64,000 nt of DNA from Bog-473 sp963753115 (GCA_963753115.1 CAVWBB010000033.1:140608-204607), one strand, 5' to 3'. Shown: positions 20,019 through 29,246, numbered from the stretch's first letter. Made by a program: numbers and translations. The notes: a model not told the origin generated them from the sequence alone.

Positions 20019-21034
20019 GTCCCACTCCCGCGGCACGTCGGGCGGCCACGCTCGCCACGTCCGTCGGGAGCCTCCGTCTCGCCAACCCGGTGATGACCGC
20101 GTCCGGCACGTCCGGCCACGGCACCGAGCTCGCCGAGTACGGCGATCTCGGCGAGCTCGGCGCCGTCGTCGTCAAGTCCCTCTCGGTGGAGCCGTGGCCC
20201 GGCAACCCGGCCCCGCGGGTGCACGAGGTCGGCGCCGGCATGCTCAACAGCGTGGGACTGCAGGGCCCCGGGCTGGCGGCGTGGGTGCGCGACGACCTGC
20301 CTGCGCTGGCCGCCGTCGGCGCGCGTGTCGTCGTGAGCATCTGGGGCCGTTCAGTGTCGGACTACGCCCGGGCCGCCGAGCTCGTAGGGGCCGCAGCGTC
20401 GTCCGCGGGCGGTTCGTGCATCGGCGCCCTCGAGGTCAACGTGAGCTGTCCCAACGTGGAGGACCGGTCGCGGATGTTCGCGCACTCGGCGGAGTCGACG
20501 GCCCGCGTCCTGCAGGCCACGGCTTGTGACGTGCCGCGCTGGGCCAAGCTCAGCCCGAACGTGCCCGACCTGGTCGAGATCGCCACGGGCGCGGTCGACG
20601 GCGGCGCCGATGGGCTGACCCTCGTCAACACCTTGCTCGGCCTGGCGCTCGACACCGAGTCGGGCCGGCCTGTCCTGGGCGCCGGCGGCGGGGGGCTCTC
20701 CGGTGGCGCCGTGCACCCGGTCGCCGTGCGCGCGGTGTGGGAGTGCCGATCGGCCTTCCCCGAGCTGCCCATCGTCGGCGTCGGTGGCGTGTTCTCCGGC
20801 CACGACGCGGTGGAGCTGTTGCTGGCCGGTGCCGATGCCGTCCAGGTGGGGACCGCCACGTTCCGCGACCCCCGGGCACCGTGGAAGGTGCTGCACCAGG
20901 TGGCGCGGTGGTGCGCGACCCATGGCACCACCGCGGAGGGCATCCGCCAACGGGTGCGGGACCGCCTGGGTGACACAGGGGAAAGGATCGGCACGCCCGT
21001 GCCGGCGACGGACGAAGGAGGACGTGATGGCTGA
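20015..21034 (+). CDS. pyrD: Dihydroorotate dehydrogenase, class 1 (1B-like)
   Basis: A 339-residue FMN enzyme oxidising dihydroorotate to orotate. NPVMTASGTSGHG and GMLNSVGLQGPG are the class 1 N-terminal blocks, and the catalytic base is Cys-145 in VNVSCPNV, as in soluble class 1 enzymes; class 2 membrane enzymes use serine. The sequence looks like the 1B type, which normally needs the Fe-S/FAD subunit PyrK to pass electrons to NAD. No pyrK is found between carB and pyrF, its usual place, so the electron acceptor is unclear. Confidence 0.93.
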
Positions 21035-21866
21035 CAGTTTCGGGGACCGGGTGGCCGCCGCCACGGCTGCGACGGGGCCGCTGTGCGCAGGGATCGACCC
21101 GTCGTCGGCGCTGCTGCAGGCGTGGGGGCAGCCGGACGATGCCAAGGGATTGCGCGCCTTCTGCGCGACGTGCGTCGAGGCGTTCGCCGGCGTGGTCAGC
21201 GTGGTCAAGCCACAGGTGGCCTTCTTCGAGCGGCACGGCGCGGCCGGGATGGCGGAGCTGGAACGGCTGATCGCCGACGCCACGGCTGCCGGCCTGATCG
21301 TGATCGCAGACGCCAAGCGAGGGGACATCGACTCGACCGCCGCCGCCTATGCCGACGCCTGGTTGGGCGAGGCCAGCTCGCTGGCGGCGGACGCGGTCAC
21401 GGTCCACCCCTACCTGGGCCTCGGTGCGTTGGCGCCCCTGGTCCAGCTCGGGGCGGCCACCGGACGTGGCGTCATTGTCGTGGCCCGGAGCTCGAATCCC
21501 GAGGGGCGGGACCTGCAACTGGCCGTCACCGCCGGGGGACCCTCCGTGGAGGACATGCTCCTGGCCGAGATCGCCGAGCTCAATGGCGCACCAGAGGTGC
21601 CGAGCGGAACGGTCGGTGCGGTCATCGGGGCGACGCTGGAGCCGTCGCATTTCGCGTTATCCCAGCTCGGAGGGGTTATTCTGGCTCCCGGGCTGGGAGC
21701 CCAGGGGGCGCGCCCCGCCGATGTGGCGGCCCGTTTTGCCGGATGTCGGCCCGGCACGGTGCTCCCGAGTAGCTCCCGCGGGCTCCTGATCGAGGGTCCG
21801 GAACCAGCCGCCTTGCGTGACAGCGCACGCTCGTTGAACCGCGAGTTGGCGGCGGCGATGGGCTGA
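21027..21866 (+). CDS. pyrF: Orotidine 5'-phosphate decarboxylase
   Basis: A 279-residue decarboxylase of the longer type 2 subfamily found in Actinobacteria, making UMP. LCAGIDPSSALLQAWG and the catalytic IADAKRGDIDSTAAAYA are diagnostic. A near-perfect Shine-Dalgarno GAAGGAGG at 21014-21021 precedes the ATG, which overlaps pyrD by eight bases. Last gene of the UMP operon; orotate phosphoribosyltransferase (pyrE) is absent from the window. Confidence 0.95.
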   Translation: MADSFGDRVAAATAATGPLCAGIDPSSALLQAWGQPDDAKGLRAFCATCVEAFAGVVSVVKPQVAFFERHGAAGMAELERLIADATAAGLIVIADAKRGDIDSTAAAYADAWLGEASSLAADAVTVHPYLGLGALAPLVQLGAATGRGVIVVARSSNPEGRDLQLAVTAGGPSVEDMLLAEIAELNGAPEVPSGTVGAVIGATLEPSHFALSQLGGVILAPGLGAQGARPADVAARFAGCRPGTVLPSSSRGLLIEGPEPAALRDSARSLNRELAAAMG

Positions 21867-21904
21867 AGAGGGAAAATGGGTGTGAACGGCCCTGGCTGAG
21901 GCGC

Positions 21905-21910
21905 TATGGT
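21905..21910 (+). promoter_or_regulatory. -10 box for leaderless mihF
   Basis: TATGGT followed by six bases and the ATG of mihF. Confidence 0.5.
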
Positions 21911-21916
21911 CTCGCC

Positions 21917-22234
21917 ATGCCGCAACCTCCCGCACTCACTCCAGAGCAGCGCGCAGCTGCACTCGAAAAGGCTGCCAAGGTTCGCCGTGAGCGGGCCGAG
22001 GTCAAGGACAAGCTCAAGATGGGCAACCTCTCGTTGGCGGACCTCCTGCAAGAGGCGGACTCCAACGAGACCATCGGCAAAATGAAGGTGGTGTCCGTCC
22101 TCGAATCTCTGCCCGGTCTGGGCAAGGTCAAGGCACGCCGCCTGATGGAGACCGTCGGCATCAGCGACAGCCGCCGCCTCCAGGGGCTCGGTGCCAAGCA
22201 GCGCGAATCGCTGCTCAAAGAGACTGCGCGCTGA
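21917..22234 (+). CDS. mihF: Actinobacterial integration host factor (mIHF)
   Basis: A 105-residue nucleoid-associated protein. The signature is the helix-rich N-terminus (LTPEQRAAALEKAAKVRRERAEVK) followed by an H2TH-like DNA-binding part with MKVVSVLESLPGLGKVKARRLMETVGI. mIHF bends DNA without resembling E. coli IHF and is confined to Actinobacteria, where it sits before gmk as here. This gene is a strong taxonomic marker. Confidence 0.95.
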   Translation: MPQPPALTPEQRAAALEKAAKVRRERAEVKDKLKMGNLSLADLLQEADSNETIGKMKVVSVLESLPGLGKVKARRLMETVGISDSRRLQGLGAKQRESLLKETAR

Positions 22235-22823
22235 ACCCAACAACAGAGAGCCGCGCGTCTTCGTCCTCATCGGCCCTGGTGGGGCCGGCAAGGGCACCAT
22301 CGCCGCGGCGCTGATCGCGCAGGATCCCACTCTCTGGCTCAGTCGGAGCTGGACGACGCGCCAGCCGCGGCCGGGTGAGCGTGAGCGCGACGCCTACGTC
22401 TTCGTCGATCGGCCCACCTTCGAGGAGGCCGTCGCCCAGGGAGGATTCTTCGAGTGGGCCGAATTCCTCGACTACCTGATGGGCACGCCCATCCCCGATC
22501 CGCCCTCCGGCCGCGACGTCTTGCTCGAGATCGACGTCCAGGGGGCCGAGCAGGTCCTGGCCCAGCGCCCGGATGCGACCGTGATCCTGTTGCTTCCGCC
22601 GTCGCCGGAGGTGCAGGCCGAGCGTCTCGCCGCCCGGGGTGACGACGAGGCACATATCCGTCGCCGGGTGGAGCTGGGACGCTCCGAAGTCGTGCGTGGG
22701 GCCGAAATTGCAGCTCACACGGTCGTCAACGACGACTTTGCACAGGCCCTGGCCGAACTGACGGCTATAGTTGATCGGACTCGATCGGCTGCCCCCTGCG
22801 CCGCGAACCCGGAGGAATCCTGA
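22191..22823 (+). CDS. gmk: Guanylate kinase
   Basis: About 210 residues; phosphorylates GMP to GDP. P-loop VLIGPGGAGKGT, GMP-site SRSWTTRQPRPGERERDAYVF (usual SVSxTTR), GGFFEWAEF and LLEIDVQGAEQV are present. Two small departures: the P-loop has GK-G-T instead of GK-S-T, and the GNYYGT segment reads DYLMGTP. The only start codon in frame is GTG 22191, 44 bases inside mihF, with AGGGG just upstream. The stop overlaps rpoZ. Confidence 0.93.
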   Translation: MPSSANRCSKRLRAEPNNREPRVFVLIGPGGAGKGTIAAALIAQDPTLWLSRSWTTRQPRPGERERDAYVFVDRPTFEEAVAQGGFFEWAEFLDYLMGTPIPDPPSGRDVLLEIDVQGAEQVLAQRPDATVILLLPPSPEVQAERLAARGDDEAHIRRRVELGRSEVVRGAEIAAHTVVNDDFAQALAELTAIVDRTRSAAPCAANPEES

Positions 22824-23230
22824 TGGCCCAAGGCCGCCACACGCTCATGGACCCACCCATTGAAGAGCTCCTTGACAAGGTGGATTCCAAGTTCACCCTG
22901 GTCGCCCTCGGCTCGGCCCGCGCCCGCCAGGTGAACTCGTACTACAACAGCCTCGGCGAAGGCCTGGGCAAGGTCGTGCCGCCCCAGGTGGCCTCCGTGT
23001 CGGGGAAGCCCGTTTCCATCGCCTTCGAGGAGATCGCGGCCGGCAAGGCCACGTTCACCCGACCGGACCCCGAGGAAGAGGCAGCGCTGGCCGCTGCCAT
23101 CGCCGATGCGGCCGAAGCCGGCTTGCTGGGTGAAGCGGGGGCTGGAGCCGAGGCCGCCACCGACACGGCCGAGACCGCCGAAGTGATCGAGGTGCTCGGC
23201 GTCGGGGGCGACGACCCGGCTGCGAGCTAG
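22823..23230 (+). CDS. rpoZ: RNA polymerase omega subunit
   Basis: A 135-residue omega subunit that helps assemble beta prime. The core is MDPPIEELLDKVDSKFTLVALGSARARQVNSYY followed by SIAFEEIAAGKATF; a C-terminal Ala/Glu-rich extension follows, as in other actinobacterial omegas. Shine-Dalgarno GGAGG at 22811-22815. Classic order gmk-rpoZ-coaBC-metK-priA. Confidence 0.94.
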   Translation: MAQGRHTLMDPPIEELLDKVDSKFTLVALGSARARQVNSYYNSLGEGLGKVVPPQVASVSGKPVSIAFEEIAAGKATFTRPDPEEEAALAAAIADAAEAGLLGEAGAGAEAATDTAETAEVIEVLGVGGDDPAAS

Positions 23231-23262
23231 GCGCCGACAATCAGGCCCGGCGAGCAGCGCCG

Positions 23263-24534
23263 ATGGCTGGAAGCTCCGGAACCGAGGACACGCCCGTGAG
23301 CGCTGATCACAACCCCGCAGCACCCCGTGTCGTGCTCGGCGTCTGCGGTGGCATTGCCGCCTACAAGGCGATCGAGGTCTGCCGGCAACTCGTCGATGCC
23401 GGCGTGCACGTGACGCCGGTGCTCACCGAGGAAGCCACGCGCTTCGTCGGCGAGGTGACCTTCTCCGCGCTGGCCTCCGAACCGGTGCAACGATCCCTGT
23501 GGGACGAGGCTTCACCGATTCCCCACACCAGACTCGGCCAGCAGGCGGACCTCGTCCTCGTCGTGCCGGCCACGGCACACACGCTCGCCCGCTATGCGGC
23601 CGGGCTCTCCGACGACCTCCTCTGTGCCACGCTCCTGGCCACGCGGGCGCCGGTGATCGTGTGTCCCGCCATGCACACCGAAATGTGGGAGCACGCCTCG
23701 GTGCGCGAGAACCTCGCCACGCTGGAACGGCGAGGGGTCGAGATCATCCCCCCCGAGAGCGGGCGCCTGGCCGGCGGTGACTCCGGAGAAGGTCGGCTCG
23801 CCGACCCGGGTGTGATTGCGGCGCGCGTCCTGGAGCGGCTCGGACGGGCGATCCGGCGGGATCTGCACGGTGTGCGCATCGCCGTGAGCGCGGGCGGCAC
23901 CCGCGAGCCGCTCGACCCGGTGCGCTTCATCACCAACCGCTCTTCTGGGAAGCAGGGGCACGCCCTCGCCGTGGCCGCGGCCCGCCGCGGCGCGTCGGTG
24001 ACCCTGGTGACGTCGTCGCCGCTGGAGCTCCCGCCCGACATCGTGTCCGCGGTGACGCGGATTGACGTGGAGACGGCGGCCGACATGGAACACGCCGTCG
24101 GCGCCGCCGCCGAAGGGGCCGACGTTGTCGTGATGGCCGCCGCGGTGGCGGACTTCCGCCCCAAACGAACGGCGGGGAAGAAGCTCTCCAAGGACGAGGG
24201 GATCCCTGAGCTCGTCCTCGAGCCGACGCCCGACATCCTGGCCGGCCTGGCCGCGCGGCGGCCTCCGGGTCAGGTGCTGGTGGGCTTCGCTGCAGAGACC
24301 CACGATGCGCTCGAGCGGGGTCGGCGCAAGCTGGCCCGCAAGGGCGTTGACATGCTCGTCGTTAACGACGTAACCGCTCCGGGAACAGGTTTTGATCACG
24401 ACACGAATGCGGTCGTGATCCTGGACTCCAGCGGGATCACCCAGGAAATCCCACTGACCTCCAAGGATGCAGTGGCCCATGCTGTATTGGATAGTGTCCT
24501 CGCCCACTACAACGAGAAGCGGAGCACGACGTGA
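23263..24534 (+). CDS. coaBC: Bifunctional phosphopantothenoylcysteine decarboxylase/synthetase
   Basis: A 423-residue fusion giving phosphopantetheine for coenzyme A. The N-terminal FMN decarboxylase (CoaC) has GVCGGIAAYKAIE, the catalytic histidine in SPIPHTRLGQQAD and PAMHTEMWEH. The C-terminal synthetase (CoaB) starts near residue 205 with SAGGTREPLDPVRFITNRSSGKQG. Where E. coli CoaC has Cys-158 in ACGDIGPGRM, this protein has Gly-171 (AGGDSGEGRL), so the reductive half-step must use another residue or this is a lineage difference. Start could also be GTG 23296. Confidence 0.95.
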   Translation: MAGSSGTEDTPVSADHNPAAPRVVLGVCGGIAAYKAIEVCRQLVDAGVHVTPVLTEEATRFVGEVTFSALASEPVQRSLWDEASPIPHTRLGQQADLVLVVPATAHTLARYAAGLSDDLLCATLLATRAPVIVCPAMHTEMWEHASVRENLATLERRGVEIIPPESGRLAGGDSGEGRLADPGVIAARVLERLGRAIRRDLHGVRIAVSAGGTREPLDPVRFITNRSSGKQGHALAVAAARRGASVTLVTSSPLELPPDIVSAVTRIDVETAADMEHAVGAAAEGADVVVMAAAVADFRPKRTAGKKLSKDEGIPELVLEPTPDILAGLAARRPPGQVLVGFAAETHDALERGRRKLARKGVDMLVVNDVTAPGTGFDHDTNAVVILDSSGITQEIPLTSKDAVAHAVLDSVLAHYNEKRSTT

Positions 24535-25721
24535 GAACCACATTTACCTCGGAATCGGTCACCGAGGGCCACCCTGACAAAATGGCGGACCAGATCTCTG
24601 ACGCCGTCCTCGACGCCATGCTCGAGGGTGACCCGGCGAGCCGGGTCGCCTGCGAGACACTCCTCACCACCGGCCTCGTCGTCGTGGCCGGTGAGGTCAC
24701 GACGTCCACCTATGTCGACATCCCCGCGCTCGTGCGCGACACGGTGTGCGAGATCGGCTACGACAACGACCTCTACGGCTTCAACGGCAAGACATGCGGC
24801 GTGCTGGTCTCGCTCGACGCGCAGTCACCCGACATCGCCCAGGGCGTCGACGACTCGTTCGAGCTGCGCAGCGGCAAGGCCGGCGAGGACGTGCTCAACG
24901 CGCAGGGCGCGGGCGACCAGGGCATGATGTTCGGCTACGCCTGCGACGAGACGCCTGATCTCATGCCGCTGCCGATCTGGCTGTCGCACCGGCTCTCGGA
25001 GCGCCTCGCCCAGGTGCGCCGGGCGGCCACCGTGCCGTACCTGCGTCCCGACGGCAAGACGCAGGTCTCCGTCGTCTACGAGGACGGGCGCCCGGTGCGC
25101 ATCGACACCGTGCTCATCTCGACGCAGCACGCCGGCGGCATCGACCTCGAGGAGCAGCTGCGCCCGGACCTGATCGAGCACGTGATCAACCCGCTCCTGC
25201 CGACGGATCTCGACACGGAGGATTTGAGCATCTACGTCAACCCGACCGGCATCTTCGAGTTGGGTGGTCCGCACGCCGACACCGGTCTCACCGGCCGCAA
25301 GATCATCGTGGACACCTATGGCGGCATGGCCCGTCACGGTGGCGGAGCCTTCTCGGGCAAGGACCCCTCGAAAGTGGACCGCTCGGCGGCCTACGCGGCA
25401 CGGTGGGTGGCCAAGCATGTCGTCGCGGCCGGAGCCGCAAAGCGTTGCGAGGTGCAGGTGGCCTATGCCATCGGTGTCGCCCACCCGGTCTCGCTGCTCG
25501 TCGAGACCTTCGGCACCGAAACGGTCGATCCCGAGAAGATCGCCGATGCGGTGCGCGAGCTGTTCGACCTGCGTCCCGCCGCCATCGGCCGCGATCTCGA
25601 CCTGCGGCGCCCGATCTACAAGAAGACCGCCGCCTACGGGCACTTCGGGCGCTCGGAGAAGGAGTTCACGTGGGAGGCCACCCCGCGGGTGGACGACCTG
25701 CGGACCGCCTTGGGACTCTGA
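24531..25721 (+). CDS. metK: S-adenosylmethionine synthetase
   Basis: A 396-residue enzyme forming SAM from methionine and ATP. SESVTEGHPDKMADQISDA, GAGDQGMMFGYACDET and GGGAFSGKDPSKVDRSAAY (phosphate-binding loop) are the family signatures. GTG start inside the coaBC stop (GTGA). No SAM riboswitch is possible in the four-base overlap. Confidence 0.98.
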   Translation: MRTTFTSESVTEGHPDKMADQISDAVLDAMLEGDPASRVACETLLTTGLVVVAGEVTTSTYVDIPALVRDTVCEIGYDNDLYGFNGKTCGVLVSLDAQSPDIAQGVDDSFELRSGKAGEDVLNAQGAGDQGMMFGYACDETPDLMPLPIWLSHRLSERLAQVRRAATVPYLRPDGKTQVSVVYEDGRPVRIDTVLISTQHAGGIDLEEQLRPDLIEHVINPLLPTDLDTEDLSIYVNPTGIFELGGPHADTGLTGRKIIVDTYGGMARHGGGAFSGKDPSKVDRSAAYAARWVAKHVVAAGAAKRCEVQVAYAIGVAHPVSLLVETFGTETVDPEKIADAVRELFDLRPAAIGRDLDLRRPIYKKTAAYGHFGRSEKEFTWEATPRVDDLRTALGL

Positions 25722-25757
25722 GCGCGCGACCGCTCCCCTGAGGGGAGCGCGCATCCG

Positions 25758-27626
25758 GTGGCAGTCACTGACCCCGTGACCCAGGACGTCGTGGTCGACC
25801 GCGGGGTGCGGGTGGTGCGTGTCCGCACCGAAGTGGCCGCCGTGGCCAAGACGTTCGACTACTCGGTGCCGCCGGGCTGGAGCAACGAGGTGCAGGTCGG
25901 CACGCGGGTGCGGGCGCCGTTCCACGGGCGGACCGTCCGTGGCTGGGTGGTCGACGAGGACGTCGGGACGCCCGCCGGCGTGGCCGTCCTCCCTCTGAAG
26001 TCCTGGTTGGGATGGGGACCGCCGCCCGCGCTGGTGGGGCTGGCCGAGTGGGCGGCCTGGCGCTGGGCGGGCCCGGCCTCGTTCTTCCTGCGGAGCGCCT
26101 CCCCGGCGACCATCGTGCGGTCGCTGCCCACGCCACCCGCGTGGCCCGACCTCGCTGCCGGGCAGGGGCCGCCGGGGGACCTCGACCTCGATCTCGCACG
26201 GCCGGGGGTGACCGTGGTGCGTCAACCACCGGTGACCGACCCGCTCGACCTCGTGCTGTCGGTCGTCGGGGATCCCGCCGTGCGCACCCGCGGCGGGAGC
26301 GTGCTGGTCCTCGTCCCGTCTTCGGGCTGGGCCGAGCGTTTGACGGCGCGACTGGTTCGGCGCGGTTGCCCCGTCGCCGCCGCGTGGGAACAGGCCCGGG
26401 CGGGCTGGCCCGTGGTGGTGGGGAGCCGGGCCGCGGCGTGGTCCCCGGTGCCCCGAGTGGCCGCAGTCGTGATGCTCGATGCGCACGACACCGCCTACCG
26501 GGAGGAGAGCGCCCCGACCTACAGCGCACTCGACGTGGTGCGGGAGCGGGCCCGTCGCGAGGATGCCCCTTGCATCGTCGCCTCGCCGGTGCCGCCGGTG
26601 GCGTTGGCCGGGCACCAGGATTTCCGCACGGTCGCGCCGTCACGTCCACAGGAGCGGGCGGGCTGGCCCGTTCTGGAACGCGTCGACCGTCGGGGCGCCG
26701 ACCCGCGCAGTGGCATGTTCTCCGAGGAATTCGTCCGTCTGGCCCGTTCCGTCCTCGACGATCCGGCCGCCAAGGAGCGCGGGCCGTTGGTCTGCGTCTA
26801 CAACCGCACGGGCGGCGCCCGCCTCCTGGCCTGCCGCCACTGCGGCGAACTCGCCCGTTGCGCGCGTTGCGGCGCGGCCGCGGCACAGCCGCGCGGTGAG
26901 GAGCTGCTGCGCTGCCCGCGCTGCGACGAGACCAGGCCTGTGGTGTGCGCGGCCTGCGGGCGTCTGCGGATGAAGACGTTGCGGGCCGGCGTCAGCAGGC
27001 TGCGCGAGGAGCTCGCAGCACTGCTCGGGACCGAGGTGGGTGAGGTCACTGGTCCCAGGGCGGCGGGTGGGGAGACGCCCGTGCCTGCGGCGCCCGTGCT
27101 GATCGGGACCGAGGCGGTGTTGCACCGGGTGCGCCGCGCCGCCGCCGTGGCGTTCCTCGACATCGACCTGCACCTGCTCGCTCCCCGTCTCTCGGCGGCG
27201 GAGGAGACCATGGCGCTCTTCGTGCGGGCCGCCCGCCTCGTCGGCGCCCGCGGGGCGGGACCGTCCTGGGCCCGCATGCAGGCGCAGACCCGGGTGCCCG
27301 AGCACCCGCTGCTGCGGTCCGTGGCGCTCGGGGAGCCAACAGAGGTCCTGGCCGAGGAGGTGGCGATCCGCCGGACCTCCGCGCTGCCACCGTTCTCCGC
27401 GCTGGCCGTCGTGTCGGGTGCCCTGGGCCCGGCCTACGCCGAAGCCCTGGGCGAGCAAGCAGCCGCCGCAGCCGGCCAGGGCCAGCCCGTCTCGGTGTCG
27501 CCGATCGGTGACGACCGGTTCCTCCTGCGGGCCGAGAACCATGGGCCGCTGTGCGACCTGCTGGCCCGCACCCCCCGGCCGCCGGGGCGCGGGCTGCGCG
27601 TCGAGGTCGATCCCGTGTCGCTCTGA
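25758..27626 (+). CDS. priA: Degenerate PriA-like primosomal protein
   Basis: A 622-residue PriA homologue. The N-terminal DNA-binding domain (VRTEVAAVAKTFDYSVPPGWSNEVQVGTRVRAPF) and the zinc module with four CxxC pairs (CRHCG, CARCG, CPRCD, CAACG, residues about 360-405) are intact. The helicase core is not: there is no GxGKT Walker A and the DEAH box reads DAHD. This is the known actinobacterial form, presumably unable to unwind DNA but still able to recognise forks or load partners. GTG start at 25758. Confidence 0.9.
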   Translation: MAVTDPVTQDVVVDRGVRVVRVRTEVAAVAKTFDYSVPPGWSNEVQVGTRVRAPFHGRTVRGWVVDEDVGTPAGVAVLPLKSWLGWGPPPALVGLAEWAAWRWAGPASFFLRSASPATIVRSLPTPPAWPDLAAGQGPPGDLDLDLARPGVTVVRQPPVTDPLDLVLSVVGDPAVRTRGGSVLVLVPSSGWAERLTARLVRRGCPVAAAWEQARAGWPVVVGSRAAAWSPVPRVAAVVMLDAHDTAYREESAPTYSALDVVRERARREDAPCIVASPVPPVALAGHQDFRTVAPSRPQERAGWPVLERVDRRGADPRSGMFSEEFVRLARSVLDDPAAKERGPLVCVYNRTGGARLLACRHCGELARCARCGAAAAQPRGEELLRCPRCDETRPVVCAACGRLRMKTLRAGVSRLREELAALLGTEVGEVTGPRAAGGETPVPAAPVLIGTEAVLHRVRRAAAVAFLDIDLHLLAPRLSAAEETMALFVRAARLVGARGAGPSWARMQAQTRVPEHPLLRSVALGEPTEVLAEEVAIRRTSALPPFSALAVVSGALGPAYAEALGEQAAAAAGQGQPVSVSPIGDDRFLLRAENHGPLCDLLARTPRPPGRGLRVEVDPVSL

Positions 27627-27694
27627 GCAGCTGACACGCGGGTCCGCAGTCGTCTGCGCCCGAGGGCCGGATCGGGAATCGCCCGGGCCGCCGG

Positions 27695-27700
27695 TAAGCT
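27695..27700 (+). promoter_or_regulatory. -10 box for leaderless def
   Basis: TAAGCT, then seven bases, then the def ATG. Confidence 0.5.
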
Positions 27701-27707
27701 GCAGTCC

Positions 27708-28241
27708 ATGTCGAGCCTCGCCATCCGCCAGTACGGGGACCCGGTGCTCAAGGAGCGCGCCCGGGACGTGGAGGACATCGACGGCGCGGTCGCCAGCCTG
27801 GTCGACTCCATGATCGAGACCATGTACGCCGCGCCAGGGACGGGTCTGGCCGCCAACCAGGTGGGCGTGCAGCGCCGGATCTTCGTGTACGACGTGGGGG
27901 AGGGTGCCCGCACCGTCATCAACCCACGCATCGTCGAGAGCGACGGGGAATGGGTCTACGACGAGGGGTGCCTCTCCGTGCCCGGGCTCAGCTGGGACAT
28001 CGTGCGGCCCAATGCCGTGCACCTGGTCGGCCTCGACCTTGACGGCAACGAGATCTCCCTCGAAGCCTCCGAGCTCGAGGGTCGTGTGTTCCAGCACGAG
28101 CTCGACCACCTCGACGGCATCTTGCTCGTCGAGCGCCTGAGCGAGGACCAGCGCAAGGACGCGCTCAGGATCCTCCGCAGCCGCACGCTCGACCTGCCGG
28201 CGTCGGATCCCGACGGTCTGGCCAACCTCTTCACACGCTGA
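27708..28241 (+). CDS. def: Peptide deformylase
   Basis: A 177-residue metal hydrolase that removes the N-formyl group from new proteins. The three motifs are complete: GTGLAANQVG, EGCLSVPG (metal cysteine) and QHELDHLDG (two histidines and the catalytic glutamate). Followed by fmt, the enzyme adding the formyl group, a standard pair. Confidence 0.97.
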   Translation: MSSLAIRQYGDPVLKERARDVEDIDGAVASLVDSMIETMYAAPGTGLAANQVGVQRRIFVYDVGEGARTVINPRIVESDGEWVYDEGCLSVPGLSWDIVRPNAVHLVGLDLDGNEISLEASELEGRVFQHELDHLDGILLVERLSEDQRKDALRILRSRTLDLPASDPDGLANLFTR

Positions 28242-28304
28242 CGCCGGCCGCCACCAGCGACGTGATCGCCCCTCGGGACGGCGTCCCGCCGCCGGCGTCT
28301 GCTC

Positions 28305-28310
28305 TACGGT
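28305..28310 (+). promoter_or_regulatory. -10 box for leaderless fmt
   Basis: TACGGT, six bases, then GTG at 28317. Confidence 0.45.
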
Positions 28311-28316
28311 GATCTG

Positions 28317-29081
28317 GTGGCTCGCCTGGCGTATCTCGGCACACCGGACATGGCGGTCCCGCCGTTGCGCGCGCTCGTCGAAGCTGGACATGACATCGCG
28401 CTGTGTGTGACCCGCCCCGACCGTCGCCGCGGTCGCGGCGCCGAGACGACACCGAGCCCGGTCAAGGCGGCCGCGATGGAGCTCGGCCTCGCCGTCACCC
28501 ATGACTTGGACGATCTGCCATCGGCCGGGGTCGAGCTCGCGGTCGTCGTGGCCTACGGCCGCATCATCCCGACCCGGCTGCTCGAGCAGATCCCCATGGT
28601 CAACCTGCACTTCTCGCTGCTGCCCCGCTGGCGCGGTGCCGCTCCGGTCGAACGCGCCATCCTCGCCGGCGACCACGAGACCGGCGTCTGCCTCATGAAG
28701 GTGGAGGAGGGGCTCGACACCGGCCCGGTCTACGCGGTGCGCACCGTGCCGCTCGACGACGAGATCACGTTGGCTGCGCTCCGTCACGAATTGGTCGCCG
28801 TCGCCAGCGCGCTGGTCGTCGACGCGCTGGCCCACGGGGTTGCCGGGTTGCCGCATCCCGCGCCCCAGGAGGGCGAGGCCACCACGGCGGCGAAGATCAG
28901 CAAGGAGGATCTCCACCTCGACTGGAGCAGGACGGCCGTCGAGCTCACGCGGGTCGTGCGCCTGGGCAGGGCCTGGACGACGTTCCGGGGCAAGCGGCTG
29001 ACCGTGCTCGACGCCGCGCCGATCCCGAGCGAGCGCGGCAGCGAGCATGACGCCACCGCCCACCGCCACCGCCGACGCTGA
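28317..29081 (+). CDS. fmt: Methionyl-tRNA formyltransferase, main part (frame broken near 3' end)
   Basis: Formylates Met-tRNA for initiation. The catalytic domain is intact: YLGTPDMAVPPLRAL, NLHFSLLPRWRGAAPVERAI and the ETGVCLMKVEEGLDTGP block. The frame stops at 29081 after an arginine/histidine-rich shadow tail (DATAHRHRRR), giving 254 residues instead of the usual about 310. The missing C-terminal domain is encoded in the next frame (29047-29244). One extra base between about 29030 and 29090, in a CCACCGCC-repeat stretch, explains the break; removing it gives 308 residues. Confidence 0.93.
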   Translation: MARLAYLGTPDMAVPPLRALVEAGHDIALCVTRPDRRRGRGAETTPSPVKAAAMELGLAVTHDLDDLPSAGVELAVVVAYGRIIPTRLLEQIPMVNLHFSLLPRWRGAAPVERAILAGDHETGVCLMKVEEGLDTGPVYAVRTVPLDDEITLAALRHELVAVASALVVDALAHGVAGLPHPAPQEGEATTAAKISKEDLHLDWSRTAVELTRVVRLGRAWTTFRGKRLTVLDAAPIPSERGSEHDATAHRHRRR

Positions 29082-29244
29082 CACCACCGTCGCACCCGGC
29101 TCCCTCGACGGTCCGGTCGTCGTGACCGGAGGTGGCCGCATGGTGCTGCGTCAGGTCAAGCCCGAGAGCCGTTCACCCATGTCAGCCGAGGAGTGGCTGC
29201 GCGGCGTCCGGCCGGCGGTGGGCGAGCGTCTCGGGACGGACTAG
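29047..29244 (+). CDS. C-terminal part of Fmt in the +1 frame
   Basis: The frame reads PGSLDGPVVVTGGGRMVLRQVKPESRSPMSAEEWLRGVRP, which is the end of the Fmt anticodon/acceptor-binding C-domain (compare the MSAQDLL block at the end of E. coli Fmt). An ATG at 29047 could start a separate 65-residue peptide but has no ribosome binding site. Best read as the tail of fmt displaced by one base. Confidence 0.75.
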   Translation: MTPPPTATADADTTVAPGSLDGPVVVTGGGRMVLRQVKPESRSPMSAEEWLRGVRPAVGERLGTD

Positions 29245-29246
29245 AC

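Noticed and set aside
26640..29141. 833-residue open frame on the minus strand opposite priA-def-fmt
   Set aside because: Composition is a shadow of GC-rich codons in the true genes; no ribosome binding site or domain, and it lies opposite clear conserved proteins.
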